DNA of 64,000 nucleotides from Fluoribacter dumoffii NY 23 (GCF_000236165.1 NZ_CM001373.1:1156304-1220303), one strand, 5' to 3'; numbered from the stretch's first letter, positions 34,244 through 43,331 are shown. Program-made: numbers and translations. The notes: a model not told the origin generated them from the sequence alone.

Positions 34244-35430
34244 TCTAAAATCCCGATCTGACGAGTTTTGGGGAGAAATTCAGCGTACTTTTCGCGTAAA
34301 ATATTAAAGAATTTTTCCCTTATTTCGGCCCGGAAATCAGAAATTTTTTCCCCATCCCTTGTGCTGACTTGAATTCGCATCTGAACCGAACTTTCATTTA
34401 GTTTATTAACTAAAATTTTTTTAATATTTCCATCCCAATACATTGAATTATCTAAAATTTCATCAAGCTCTTTCCTTAAAATAGAAATAGGTAACTTGAA
34501 ATCAACGTAAAAATAAATACTGGTTATTAAACTTTTGCCTTTTCTTCCCAGGCTTTCTACTTTATTTTCCAGGAAATAACTTATGGGGATAATTAAATGA
34601 TGATTATCTTTCATTCGTAAACGTACGTTAGTTAAGGTAATTTCTTCTACAATAGCCCATTTATTATCTATAAATAACGTATCTCCAATTTTAATTGCCC
34701 CGTTTAAAATAATCCAAAACCCCGAGAAAATAGCACTTAATGTTTTTTGGCCTGCAAATCCTATTATGGCGGTTAAAAAACCAGCCGAAGCCAAGAGGCT
34801 AAAGCCCATGTTACGTACATTACTAAAGCTCATTAAAATCGCAGAGATAGTAATAATTCCCAAAAATATGAATCCAATGTTTTTTAGCAAATGCATTTTG
34901 GTATAAATTTCAGTCACTTGTATGCGAGTATCTGCTGAAAGAGATAGCATTTTTTTTTCATAGAAGGCCTCAAAAGTATTTAGGATCTGGATTCCTATCC
35001 AGCTAATAGCCAAAATGAGGGATAAAGTAAAAATTTTATTGGCATAAAGTAGGAATTGCTTCGAGGGAGGCGCTATAGAACAGAGTACATTGAGCCAAAC
35101 CAGAATGAAAATAATTTTGGAACTCTTTCTCAGGCTTTGTAAGATCAAAGCGATAGGCGGATTCGATACACTTAGTTTTTGAATGAAGAAAATGCTGGTA
35201 TAGACCAGGATATTATACAAAGCCAGCAAAAATGCGGTAATTATAAAAAGATTTGCGAGTTTTGCGCTGATAACTACGACCAAATACCACTCTTTTAAAA
35301 AAAAGGAAAAGTTTAAAAAACTTATAAATATAAAAAGCAAACTACACAACAAAAGAATAAGCGGCCATTTTATAGAACGCCAAATGATCCGTTCCCGTAA
35401 GTTTTTTTTCTTAATTATCCCTTTCATCAT
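34222..35430 (-). CDS. MscS-family mechanosensitive channel
   Basis: 402 residues with several N-terminal membrane segments (WPLILLLCSLLFIFISFLNF and others to about residue 215). The pore helix and vestibule follow: NVRNMGFSLLASAGFLTAII, GFAGQKTLSAIFSGFWIIL, then AIKIGDTLFIDNKWAIVEEI and TLTNVRLRMKDNHHLIIP, the MscS signature. It protects against hypo-osmotic shock in the inner membrane. The tail overlaps the end of the Nramp-related gene by 22 bases in convergent orientation. It starts 25 bases after the ExoD-like gene ends, so the two form an operon. Confidence 0.88.
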   Translation of the reverse strand: MMKGIIKKKNLRERIIWRSIKWPLILLLCSLLFIFISFLNFSFFLKEWYLVVVISAKLANLFIITAFLLALYNILVYTSIFFIQKLSVSNPPIALILQSLRKSSKIIFILVWLNVLCSIAPPSKQFLLYANKIFTLSLILAISWIGIQILNTFEAFYEKKMLSLSADTRIQVTEIYTKMHLLKNIGFIFLGIITISAILMSFSNVRNMGFSLLASAGFLTAIIGFAGQKTLSAIFSGFWIILNGAIKIGDTLFIDNKWAIVEEITLTNVRLRMKDNHHLIIPISYFLENKVESLGRKGKSLITSIYFYVDFKLPISILRKELDEILDNSMYWDGNIKKILVNKLNESSVQMRIQVSTRDGEKISDFRAEIREKFFNILREKYAEFLPKTRQIGILDQEKKKE

Positions 35431-35454
35431 TGCACTTATTCAGATCCCTGAAAA

Positions 35455-36063
35455 CTATTTAATTAATGATTTAATAAAATTATAGGCACTAAAACTTAAA
35501 ATGAAGACAGTACGCAAAATATAAAAAAGTAAAATTAGGTATATCAACACCAATAAAAGCGCCCCTAACATAAGCAAACCGTCTTTTTTAATTATTCCGA
35601 TGGAAATAATCATAATGGTCGATGAAGAGACCAAATCTATATAAGGAACGGGCAGCATTAATAAAATGCTCAGGATTAAAATAATCAAAATGAAAACGTA
35701 TTTTAGAAAATGCGAACCTACCCATAACGATCTTTTTTTAATATATTTTTCCAAATATTCCACATAAGGGAGTAACTTCAACAAGCCCTTATTAATATTA
35801 TGAGGTATTTTTTTCATTTTCAGTTTTTGCGGGAACCATATTTTTCCTCTTCCCATCAATAATTGAATACATATTAGGGCGATACAGGCCCCAAAAAGTG
35901 CTGAAAAGCCTGGTATAAAAGATAAGGGAGTGGCTGGAGGTACAGCTAATAGTATGATTAAAAAGAAATTATCCTTTGCATGAAATTGATGTAAAAGTTC
36001 GTTAAAAGTAATTTCTTTTGAAATTTTATTGGCAAATTTTTTTAACCTTTTTGATATTTTCAT
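35455..36063 (-). CDS. ExoD-family membrane protein
   Basis: 202 residues. The family start FNELLHQFHAKDNFFLIILL precedes VPPATPLSFIPGFSALFGAC and LLMGRGKIWFPQKLKMKKIP, which are the ExoD landmarks. Three or four membrane segments follow (HFLKYVFILIILILSILL, STIMIISIGII, LMLGALLLVLIYLILLFYI). ExoD proteins are named from exopolysaccharide synthesis in rhizobia, but the molecular function is unknown. First gene of the pair with the MscS channel. Confidence 0.82.
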   Translation of the reverse strand: MKISKRLKKFANKISKEITFNELLHQFHAKDNFFLIILLAVPPATPLSFIPGFSALFGACIALICIQLLMGRGKIWFPQKLKMKKIPHNINKGLLKLLPYVEYLEKYIKKRSLWVGSHFLKYVFILIILILSILLMLPVPYIDLVSSSTIMIISIGIIKKDGLLMLGALLLVLIYLILLFYILRTVFILSFSAYNFIKSLIK

Positions 36064-36498
36064 TTCAAATTACCGGCTGTTAACAGCAACTTATAATTAT
36101 TCAAAAATATCTGAAAAACATTGGCGATAAGGAAACCCTTTTTAGCAGGACAAATATCAAAATTATCTGTAATAAATAAACTAATAAAACTATTGCCTAA
36201 ATCTCCCTCACCCCTAGCCTAAAAACCAGTATTGATATGGACTTTTCCTTGATATTCAATTATTTGTAAAAAAACTTGTGAGTGCTCTCAAATTCCATTT
36301 TAGCCAATTTATTGAAGCATAATGACAAAAACCACCCGAGGGTGGTTTTCGCAGCAGGAGAAGCTTCGAGTTAAACCCAAAACTAACCCTACATTTAAAG
36401 TATAGTTGATCCTTACCAAATGTCAAAAATTGTATATTTTGTTTTAAACAATACCTGAACTCCTTATTTTAATCACAACTTTTACAATTTTGAATGGC
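36064..36498. other. Intergenic region with one terminator
   Basis: About 435 AT-rich bases. The only structure seen is the hairpin at 36328-36349. No coding frame is convincing. Confidence 0.4.
36328..36349 (-). terminator. Intrinsic terminator
   Basis: AAAACCACCC and GGGTGGTTTT pair perfectly around a 2-base loop. On the minus strand the stem ends in TTTTTG and lies about 150 bases after the 36499-36705 gene; being flanked by A and T runs it could work in both directions. Confidence 0.65.
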
Positions 36499-36705
36499 CT
36501 ATTTGGGTTTCAGAAACTGATTTATATCTGGTTCTGCTTCAACCAAATTATCTGAACTATCAACATGTGTCTCTTTAGTATGAGTTGTTTTATTTTCTTC
36601 CAAATTCTTGTTTTTATCCTCTTCCCAAATTCTTTTGGTGGTTTCTAAAAAAGACCTTTTTTTTGTATTTCGAGCCCCTTGGCCACCACTATTTTGTTTC
36701 ATCAT
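36499..36705 (-). CDS. Small hydrophilic hypothetical protein
   Basis: 68 residues from the ATG at 36705 (or the next ATG at 36702); AAGGAG lies 5-8 bases upstream, and the longer frame to 36735 has no such site. The sequence is highly charged and probably unstructured (GARNTKKRSFLETTKRIWEE, then THTKETHVDSSDNLVEAEPD). No family recognised. It lies 58 bases after the zeta-toxin-like gene on the same strand, so it may be co-transcribed with it. Confidence 0.55.
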   Translation of the reverse strand: MMKQNSGGQGARNTKKRSFLETTKRIWEEDKNKNLEENKTTHTKETHVDSSDNLVEAEPDINQFLKPK

Positions 36706-36763
36706 ATTTGCTCCTTGTAAACTTTTTAAGGACATTGTCCCACAATATCATAAATTTAGCATT

Positions 36764-38239
36764 TTAAAGGCTACGAAATCCCATGGCATGTTCTTCCTTC
36801 GGACATTCAAGTGTAAACCCCTTATCAATTAAAGGACCAAAATATTCCTCCATGGATCGAACCGGCTTTTCCAAATATAAAGAATCTCCTGGTTTTGCTT
36901 TAGGATTAATATTTTCTTTCTTGATCCAGTTGTGCATCATCTCCTCATCATAAACAGTAATTTCTTTTGTTTTCATATTAATTGAAGCAAACAGGTACAA
37001 TTCTCTTGCTGGACTATTATTATCAAACATTGCTACAGATACATTAGAACCTATTAATACCTCTTGAGCTAATGATTTCATCATTTCCCCCGGAACTGCT
37101 TGATGTGATCCTAGCAAACCTTCTGTATGCTCATAGCGTTGTGTCGTTTTCCCACGTCCAAAAGCTCGCTCAACAGCATTGGCTACATCTGTAGAAATCG
37201 CCACAATATCAACCTCACCATACCGTTGATTTGCTTCCCGTAGCTCTTCAGGCTTCAATTTGGTTTGATCATGAAGAAAACAGGGATATCTCTCCCCCCC
37301 TAATGAATTGCTTTTTTTTGCAATAACTTGCATGACCCGTTCTTTAACCAACAAAGCTTCCTCATAGGTAAATTGAGAATATTTCAGGGGGTCTATTTCC
37401 GGTTTTTGCAAAAACGGTTTAAGCCTGTCTGCGTTATGATGAACAAGTTGATTCCATGCGATAGGTTCCGGCTCATAGATTCCAATAACTTTTGAAACAA
37501 GTTTAAGACAACTTCCTTTTCCTGAAGCAACGCCTCCAGTGGTAAACAAAGCCACTGATTGCTTTTTATCAACATACTTTAATGGCTCTAATGAACCGTG
37601 ATCACACAGTTCGGATATAATTTCTGATACAGCAGGTTCAATTATAACTCGGGCTCTTTGGGTATAAATTAATGCCAGAGCTCGTTCAACGCAAACTGCC
37701 TTAAGTAATTCTTCATCCTCACTCCAAGGCTTATTTCCTGAAATTGAAGCATAAATTTCCTGCAGATTTTCAAGCTCTCCAGTCGAGAACGGATAGGTTT
37801 CTTTTAATTCTCCCTTAGCTAAGTCATTAAAAAATTGTAGAAGATCTATTCTGGTATTATCTTGCATTAAGCTTATTTCAGATACTATCTCTTTAAACGA
37901 TCCGCTCTGTAATTTCTTCTGTACGATAGTAAAAGCATGACCAAATGTATCCATCTCATCATCAACATGTTTATCCAATTTCACAGTTGCTTGTAATTGG
38001 GCAAGAATTTCATGTTCAATAAGTCGTTCAGGATACAGACACACCAGATTTCTAACCATTTCTTTAGGGAAAGCTGCCGAAGTTTGCTCTAATAAAGCGA
38101 TAGAATCTTCACCTCTCCCAGAACTTGAATAGGCTATTATCGTAAAATCCTCTGGTTTTACTCCTTGTTTTGATTTTATCCTTTCTTTTAATTCAACAGT
38201 TGGCACAAAAAAGCGGCTTTCATATGACATTTCAATCAC
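36764..38239 (-). CDS. Zeta-toxin-like kinase domain protein, putative effector
   Basis: 491 residues from GTG 38239; the ATG at 38230 (GGTGA upstream) is an equally good start. A helical N-terminal region of about 225 residues precedes a P-loop at 235-243 (GGVASGKGS), followed by HHNADRLKPFLQ, the LGGERYPCFLHDQTKLKP segment and TDVANAVERAFGRGKTTQRY, a layout seen in zeta/PezT kinases that phosphorylate UDP-sugars. No epsilon antitoxin is beside it, and the large extra N-terminus is unlike chromosomal toxins, so a host-directed effector kinase is more likely. Its substrate is unknown. A small hydrophilic gene follows on the same strand. Confidence 0.6.
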   Translation of the reverse strand: MIEMSYESRFFVPTVELKERIKSKQGVKPEDFTIIAYSSSGRGEDSIALLEQTSAAFPKEMVRNLVCLYPERLIEHEILAQLQATVKLDKHVDDEMDTFGHAFTIVQKKLQSGSFKEIVSEISLMQDNTRIDLLQFFNDLAKGELKETYPFSTGELENLQEIYASISGNKPWSEDEELLKAVCVERALALIYTQRARVIIEPAVSEIISELCDHGSLEPLKYVDKKQSVALFTTGGVASGKGSCLKLVSKVIGIYEPEPIAWNQLVHHNADRLKPFLQKPEIDPLKYSQFTYEEALLVKERVMQVIAKKSNSLGGERYPCFLHDQTKLKPEELREANQRYGEVDIVAISTDVANAVERAFGRGKTTQRYEHTEGLLGSHQAVPGEMMKSLAQEVLIGSNVSVAMFDNNSPARELYLFASINMKTKEITVYDEEMMHNWIKKENINPKAKPGDSLYLEKPVRSMEEYFGPLIDKGFTLECPKEEHAMGFRSL

Positions 38240-38599
38240 CAGATAATTTGATCATATTTTTAACATATAGATCTACAATCAAATGAGGTCAAATAATTTT
38301 TAATTTATAGAAGGTTGGATTCTAGCTAGTACCTGTCTCTAACACAGCCCTTAGAAGATTGTGGACAAAGCTCTAGGAGGCCCCCTTACGAACAACAAAA
38401 AAGTACTATAAAATACGCATTTATTAGTCAGGATGTGTATTTGAACATACTGCTCACCTTAATTAAAGTAAAATCGGAAACGCGAGTTGTGGTCTGATAT
38501 AGTTTTTTCGAGAATATTCTGAAGACGGACAGGAAAATCCTGAACCTGTTATTAGGGTTACAAAACACCAAATCATAACCCGCAATTTCAAATCATTTC
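38240..38599. other. Intergenic region between divergent genes
   Basis: 360 bases that must contain the promoters of the zeta-like gene (leftward) and the MFS gene (rightward). I see only a weak 5-bp hairpin (CAGGA/TCCTG) near 38530 and no clear promoter. Confidence 0.35.
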
Positions 38600-39871
38600 A
38601 TGAGTTATAATATGGAACATAAAAAGAAACGAGTCATTGTGGCAACAATAGGAACTTTCCTGGAATGGGCTGAATTTACCTATTATGCATACATAGCGAA
38701 TATTATTGCTGCACTGTTTTTCCCCGAGTTGGGAAATCGCCTCGGACTCATCGCCACATTTTCCGTATTTGCCATTGGTTATTTTTTTCGTCCGTTAGGT
38801 TCTCTTTATTTTGGGTATCTCGGTGATAAAAAGGGACGGCGTGTTGCATTGCAAGTATCTATTATGTTGATGGGGATTTCTTCGTTTTTGATTGGCTGTC
38901 TTCCTACCTACAGCAGCATTGGAATCCTTGCACCGGTTTTATTAATTCTCTTACGTTGTACTCAAGGTTTTGCCGTTTCTGGTGAGTTTAATGGCAGCGC
39001 TATCTATTTGATGGAACATGATCTGGAGAAACCTTGCCAGGCAGGCAGTTGGACTGGATTTGCTTCAGCATTAGGTATGATGTTTGGCGGGCTGATGTCT
39101 GCAATTATTTCTTTTCCACAAATGCCTGGGTGGGCATGGCGTGTTCCATTCCTGTTAGGAACTTTATCCTGCTTTTGTGCTTTATATTTTAGAATAAACC
39201 TGAGCGAATCCCCGGCCTTTTTGGCAATTTCTAAAGATAAAAAAGCTAACCCTCTGAATAATTTATTTAAATCGCACAAAACTCAATTGGTTAAAGCCGC
39301 ATTGTTAGTAGCTGCATTAGGCATTTACATTTATATTATGAATGTTTTTTATGCTGCCCATCTAATGAAACATACTACCTTGCAAGCTTCAGAAACAAAA
39401 CTCATTGTCACTATAGCACAGGGCTTGGTGGTTTTATTCATCTTTATCATTGGTATGTTTGCTGACCACGTTAATGAAAAACGAATTATAGAGTTCGGTT
39501 TTCTCGGTTACTTTATAGCTGCTCCCTTGGCTTATCTGATTCCTCAAAGTAATTCATTTAGCTTGATATTAACCGCCCAAATTCCCTATGCTTTATGCAA
39601 TGCAATGGTTGGAGTACCCATATTTAAGTTATTGAATGATTTTTTCCCCACTCATATAAGATATAGTGGAGTTTCTATTGCCTGGGGTGTGAGCATGGCT
39701 ATTTTCGGAGGAACAGCCCCATTAGTTGCAAATTATTTGCAAGATTTGTCCGCTCTCTCTTTTGCCCCTGTATTTTATATACTTTTATTTGCTGGTGTTG
39801 CTCTATTTGTTTTACAAAATGAAAAAAAGGCGGTAACAATTAAAAATCTAACCGCTGCCGATAATTCGTGA
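38600..39871 (+). CDS. MFS transporter, metabolite:H+ symporter (ProP/ShiA-like) family
   Basis: 423 residues with 12 predicted membrane helices. The family signatures are TFLEWAEFTYYAYIANIIAA, IGYFFRPLGSLYFGYLGDKKGRR (the MFS loop 2-3 motif), and RCTQGFAVSGEFNGSAIYLME in helix 5. The C-terminal half holds the repeat of the motif (GMFADHVNEKR). Transporters of this group import betaine, proline, shikimate, citrate or alpha-ketoglutarate with protons; the substrate is not told by sequence. The gene ends one base before the convergent kinase gene. The start is a plain ATG with no strong Shine-Dalgarno; an ATG five codons on (MEHKKKR) is possible. Confidence 0.88.
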   Translation: MSYNMEHKKKRVIVATIGTFLEWAEFTYYAYIANIIAALFFPELGNRLGLIATFSVFAIGYFFRPLGSLYFGYLGDKKGRRVALQVSIMLMGISSFLIGCLPTYSSIGILAPVLLILLRCTQGFAVSGEFNGSAIYLMEHDLEKPCQAGSWTGFASALGMMFGGLMSAIISFPQMPGWAWRVPFLLGTLSCFCALYFRINLSESPAFLAISKDKKANPLNNLFKSHKTQLVKAALLVAALGIYIYIMNVFYAAHLMKHTTLQASETKLIVTIAQGLVVLFIFIIGMFADHVNEKRIIEFGFLGYFIAAPLAYLIPQSNSFSLILTAQIPYALCNAMVGVPIFKLLNDFFPTHIRYSGVSIAWGVSMAIFGGTAPLVANYLQDLSALSFAPVFYILLFAGVALFVLQNEKKAVTIKNLTAADNS

Positions 39872-41176
39872 CTAAAGAGTATTCCCCGGGGTAGTCTTTT
39901 GTTCAGAAATTCTTGCTTTAGCTTCTTTAAATATTTTCTCAACAGCCACATGGGAGTCGGTGTGTTTCAGACCCAGTTTAGTTAATATATAAGTTGAACG
40001 ATCCTGGGCTGTATCGATAACTTTCATTTCAGCAGATTTAAAAAATTTTAATTTTATTTCTTTCAATTCCTCTTCTGTTGTTACTTCTTCTAAAGAATCT
40101 TTGAGCTCTTTAAGAATTGTCCTCTTTAGGGCATCCCCTCTGAGCTCCTGATACTCTTGTTTAAATTCAGAAAATTTGAAATCCGCTGCGCTTACTTCAT
40201 GAAAAGTATGTTTTCGGTTCTCTTTACTTCCGGAATGATATTCTTTAACACTTTCTTGTGAATTTCTTAAATGCATTTCATAAACAAGGCTCTTTGGTAA
40301 CGTAATACTTCCATTTTTGTATAAAGTAAGAAGGGCTTTAGGATGATCAGAAAGAGCTTTTCCTGAATGCTTCTCATACCAATTTTCTAGGCCATCAGTG
40401 TTCATTCCAGAAGGCAGGGAAAGGTTGGTGCGTCTGTCATTATATACAAATATCCATTGATCCATGCCATTGATGTAAGTATGGTTCTTAAGATCAGTCC
40501 CGTTATCATAATTTTTTTCAGCATATTTTTTATAGGGCACAAAACCATAATCAAGATCGACTAACCTCACCCCTTCTGTTGTCCTCAGCATGTTTTGGGG
40601 GCTGATATGATATAGATTATTCGCTAAATCGGGATGTGAAAAGCCCAGCTCGTTTAGTTTCTTCAGCGCCAGAATAAATTCATCAAACAGCGGCTTAAAA
40701 TCATCTCTCTTATAACCCGCTGGAAAATTCGTATCTACCTTAGGCATGAAAAGCAAAACTTTATCTTTATCTTTAACATTCCATAAGCCCAAAACAAAGA
40801 ACTGTTCTATGTTATGTTCTTTAAGCAAAAATTTTTGCTCCAGGATCTCGATATTCGCCTGTGATTTTCCTTCAATCGTTGTTCTCCGATGTTTAAAGGC
40901 TTTGTCTTCTGTTTTTTTATATACTATGCCTTGCTTTCCGCTACCTAGCGGTTCGTACTGCTTGTTTTCCTCTTTTGGCTCCCCTTTATGGCTGCGCCAC
41001 ATGGAAACATAATCATCAGGCTTTTGATTCACATCATAACGAACGGCATAGACCTCCTGATCGTAACGAAAAATTTTAAATTTATTCTCCGGGCTATCTC
41101 CCAGATAATGGCTTGTTATTTCATCCCCTCTGATAATTTCACTTAGAGATGGACTTTTTATTTTTTCTTCGTCCAT
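39872..41176 (-). CDS. Protein-kinase-like putative effector
   Basis: 434 residues; GAAGGTG lies just before the ATG. Kinase features, counted from Met: glycine-rich loop GSGKQGIVY (78-86), AFK (93-95) as the ATP-anchoring Lys, the catalytic loop HPD (181-183) followed after an unusual insertion by QNM (194-196), and D207-L-D209-Y in place of DFG. The HPD in place of HRD and the stretched loop (about 10 residues between Asp and Asn) mark a divergent kinase. About 200 residues after the lobe are helical and charged, perhaps a targeting region. An eukaryotic-like Ser/Thr kinase secreted by Dot/Icm is the best guess. Activity not certain. Confidence 0.62.
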   Translation of the reverse strand: MDEEKIKSPSLSEIIRGDEITSHYLGDSPENKFKIFRYDQEVYAVRYDVNQKPDDYVSMWRSHKGEPKEENKQYEPLGSGKQGIVYKKTEDKAFKHRRTTIEGKSQANIEILEQKFLLKEHNIEQFFVLGLWNVKDKDKVLLFMPKVDTNFPAGYKRDDFKPLFDEFILALKKLNELGFSHPDLANNLYHISPQNMLRTTEGVRLVDLDYGFVPYKKYAEKNYDNGTDLKNHTYINGMDQWIFVYNDRRTNLSLPSGMNTDGLENWYEKHSGKALSDHPKALLTLYKNGSITLPKSLVYEMHLRNSQESVKEYHSGSKENRKHTFHEVSAADFKFSEFKQEYQELRGDALKRTILKELKDSLEEVTTEEELKEIKLKFFKSAEMKVIDTAQDRSTYILTKLGLKHTDSHVAVEKIFKEAKARISEQKTTPGNTL

Positions 41177-41289
41177 AAGGCACCTTCATTTGCCATTCAC
41201 GAAAATATATTTTTAATTATAGCTAGATAATAAGTATCTATGGGGTTTTATGCGCTATAGTATAAGCAACGTTTAGGAAAGAGAGCGCT

Positions 41290-41478
41290 ATGGCAGAAAT
41301 CATTAACCTTAATAAAAAAAGGAAAGCTAAAATTCGTTTGGAGAAAGAAAAAAGGACTTCCGAAAATCGGGTCAAATTTGGACGTTCAAAAAAAGAAAAA
41401 CAGTTGGCAAAAAAGGAAAATGAGCGAAGTGAACGCCATCTGGATGGCCATAAACTTGATAAAAAAGAAGAAGAATAA
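41290..41478 (+). CDS. DUF4169 small basic protein
   Basis: 62 residues; AGGAAAGAG precedes the ATG by about 7-8 bases. The whole sequence matches the family plan: AEIINLNKKRKAKIRLEKEK, NRVKFGRSKKEKQLAKKENE, ERHLDGHKLD. Function unknown; probably a nucleic-acid-associated or unstructured protein. It stands between the kinase-like gene (divergent) and an inverted-repeat element. Confidence 0.85.
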   Translation: MAEIINLNKKRKAKIRLEKEKRTSENRVKFGRSKKEKQLAKKENERSERHLDGHKLDKKEEE

Positions 41479-41570
41479 ATGGCGCCTAATTAGGCATTAA
41501 TCATAAAAAAGAAAATAATATATACGCAAGAACAGCTTTATTCATAGAGTGAATGATCAAGAGACCCATT

Positions 41571-41637
41571 TGTTTGCAGAAGAAATCTATTGAGTGGACT
41601 TTGAATAGTGAAAAACCAATTTAGCCTTCTGCAAACA
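41571..41637. repeat. 12-bp perfect inverted repeat, 43 bases apart
   Basis: TGTTTGCAGAAG (41571-41582) is exactly complementary to CTTCTGCAAACA (41626-41637). The spacer is AT-rich with no coding frame. It lies between DUF4169 and the convergent type III polyketide synthase gene. It may be a long-loop terminator or the end pair of a very small decayed element. Confidence 0.45.
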
Positions 41638-41675
41638 CCGGGCACATTTGTGACTATTAAAATTTTATCTTTCGA

Positions 41676-42815
41676 TTAAATTTTTAATTTGGCAACACTC
41701 CCACTAAATCCAACACCAAAGGATATCAATAAAATATTTCCTCTCTCATTCATTTTATTAATCAAAGTATCCAGCATAAAACCTATGGAACAAGATGATA
41801 AATTTCCATAATTTTTCAGGATAGCATAGGAAACAGCGATCTTGTCCTCTTGCTCTTGCAAATTAAGATTTTTCTGCACTGCATCAATGATTTTCTTGCT
41901 TCCAGTATGAATTAGAAAATAATTAATATCCTTCTTTTCGATAGGGCAAGTAGCCTTATCCTTTTTTAAAAATTGCTCTAAAAGTAATCGACTGTAAGCC
42001 GCACCACGTACCGGGACAGTTCGGCCCAAGACATATTGTGGAAAATTCTCATAGGTAGGAATTTTACTTCCCCCTTCATTCATAGCCAATATTTCACTGT
42101 CTGAAGGTTCAATATTAGTCAAATGATAAGATTCAAAACCATCATCTAAAGTCCTATGTCCTAAAAGGAAGGATACAGCCCCATCACCAAATAAATAGCT
42201 GTTAATTAAATTATTTAGAGAGGATGCGGCCTTTTTTTGGTCCCTATTGTCATGAAATTCTTTGATTTCCCTAAAAGAAAAAATTTTTTCTCCGGATAAA
42301 GTTGGCGATACCATTGCTGTATGCGCCTCTCCTACACATACAACAACTTGTTTATCTGGATTAGCTTGTAAAAAGTATGAAGCAAGCTCAAAGGCTTTGA
42401 TTAAAGCGCTACACCCTTGATTTTGCATATTTATTATATTGATATCATGAGGCAGTAAGTTATCTTCAGTTTTCGATAATATTTCATAGGCCATACAAGG
42501 CAAAGGTCTTTCTGCAGTATTAGTAACAGCAATAAGTAAACCAATGTTTAAATCATGACCAAAACGCGCTACACATTTATTAATTGAATTAATAACTAAA
42601 TCATTAACTCCAATCATAATCTTTCGTTCACATTTTCCACAAAGGTATTCCGGATAATTTTCAATAATTGAATACCTATTCTCAATGTCCATTTGTTCAA
42701 GCATTTCCAAGGCTTGAGGACTAACTTTTTTTGATGCCTGATTTAGAATATCTTTACTTGCTACATGTTGCTCAGGTACTGTAGAGGCAACACTTAAAAT
42801 TTCAATTGAGCCCAT
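41676..42815 (-). CDS. Type III polyketide synthase (chalcone/stilbene synthase-like)
   Basis: 379 residues, normal length. The catalytic triad is C135 (MQNQGCSALIKAFELA), H303 (FLIHTGSKKI) and N338 (LKNYGNLSSCSIGFML), nearly at the chalcone synthase numbers. FGDGAVSFLLG and SFGVGFSGS (in place of GFGPG) also fit. Enzymes of this family condense malonyl-CoA onto acyl starters to give alkylresorcinols, pyrones or similar. Adjacent genes do not include a methyltransferase or desaturase that often accompany such synthases. No Shine-Dalgarno is obvious. The product is unknown. Confidence 0.82.
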   Translation of the reverse strand: MGSIEILSVASTVPEQHVASKDILNQASKKVSPQALEMLEQMDIENRYSIIENYPEYLCGKCERKIMIGVNDLVINSINKCVARFGHDLNIGLLIAVTNTAERPLPCMAYEILSKTEDNLLPHDINIINMQNQGCSALIKAFELASYFLQANPDKQVVVCVGEAHTAMVSPTLSGEKIFSFREIKEFHDNRDQKKAASSLNNLINSYLFGDGAVSFLLGHRTLDDGFESYHLTNIEPSDSEILAMNEGGSKIPTYENFPQYVLGRTVPVRGAAYSRLLLEQFLKKDKATCPIEKKDINYFLIHTGSKKIIDAVQKNLNLQEQEDKIAVSYAILKNYGNLSSCSIGFMLDTLINKMNERGNILLISFGVGFSGSVAKLKI

Positions 42816-43193
42816 AAATATCCTCTAACTTAAAAGCTATAACAAGAACAAGGATGTACAAAAAAATACCGATTAGGCTTTCTTTGAACACATGGAACAA
42901 ATATGAAGTTACCAAACATCGTCATCTCGTTATAAATACCAAAACCTTCCTGATGGTGTTGCATCAAGATTACGGTTTTAACTATAGTACAACCAATCAA
43001 ATTGGATAATTTTTTTACAGTTTTTTAGCAAAAGTTCTGGTACACAGTGAAAAATCGGACTCAAAAGATTGGATATGGGTTTTAGATATCCCATTAGTAA
43101 AATTAATTAAATTCAGGGGTCCCAAAATGATGAGACGTACTGGCCAGAATCAATTTATTAATCAGCAATTGCACTAAATTTATTTGGGTTAAT
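42816..43193. other. Intergenic region upstream of the polyketide synthase
   Basis: About 380 bases, holding the leftward promoter of the polyketide synthase gene. No hairpin, repeat or gene recognised. Confidence 0.35.
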
Positions 43194-43331
43194 TTAATGA
43201 AAAACACCTAACCCTAAAATTCCTGTAATAATCAAATAAATAGCTACAATGTAATTTAATAATCGTGGTATAAGCAATATTAAAATTCCGGCAACTAATG
43301 CAATAATAGGTGTAAGATGTCCATCAAACAT
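43194..43331 (-). CDS. DUF3096 small membrane protein
   Basis: 45 residues, below most callers' limit. AAGGAGGAG lies 6 bases before the ATG at 43331. The sequence MFDGHLTPIIALVAGILILL then IPRLLNYIVAIYLIITGILG matches the DUF3096 family: two short hydrophobic helices joined at P-R-L-L-N-Y. Function unknown, probably inner-membrane and stress-linked. It is transcribed alone. Confidence 0.88.
   Translation of the reverse strand: MFDGHLTPIIALVAGILILLIPRLLNYIVAIYLIITGILGLGVFH

Noticed and set aside
36764..38239. Toxin-antitoxin locus (zeta-epsilon)
   Set aside because: The following small gene is not epsilon-like and the kinase protein is much larger than zeta toxins, so a classic TA pair is not supported.
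41484..41495. GCCTAATTAGGC palindrome after DUF4169
   Set aside because: No loop and no T-tract; it cannot form a normal terminator hairpin and has no other support.
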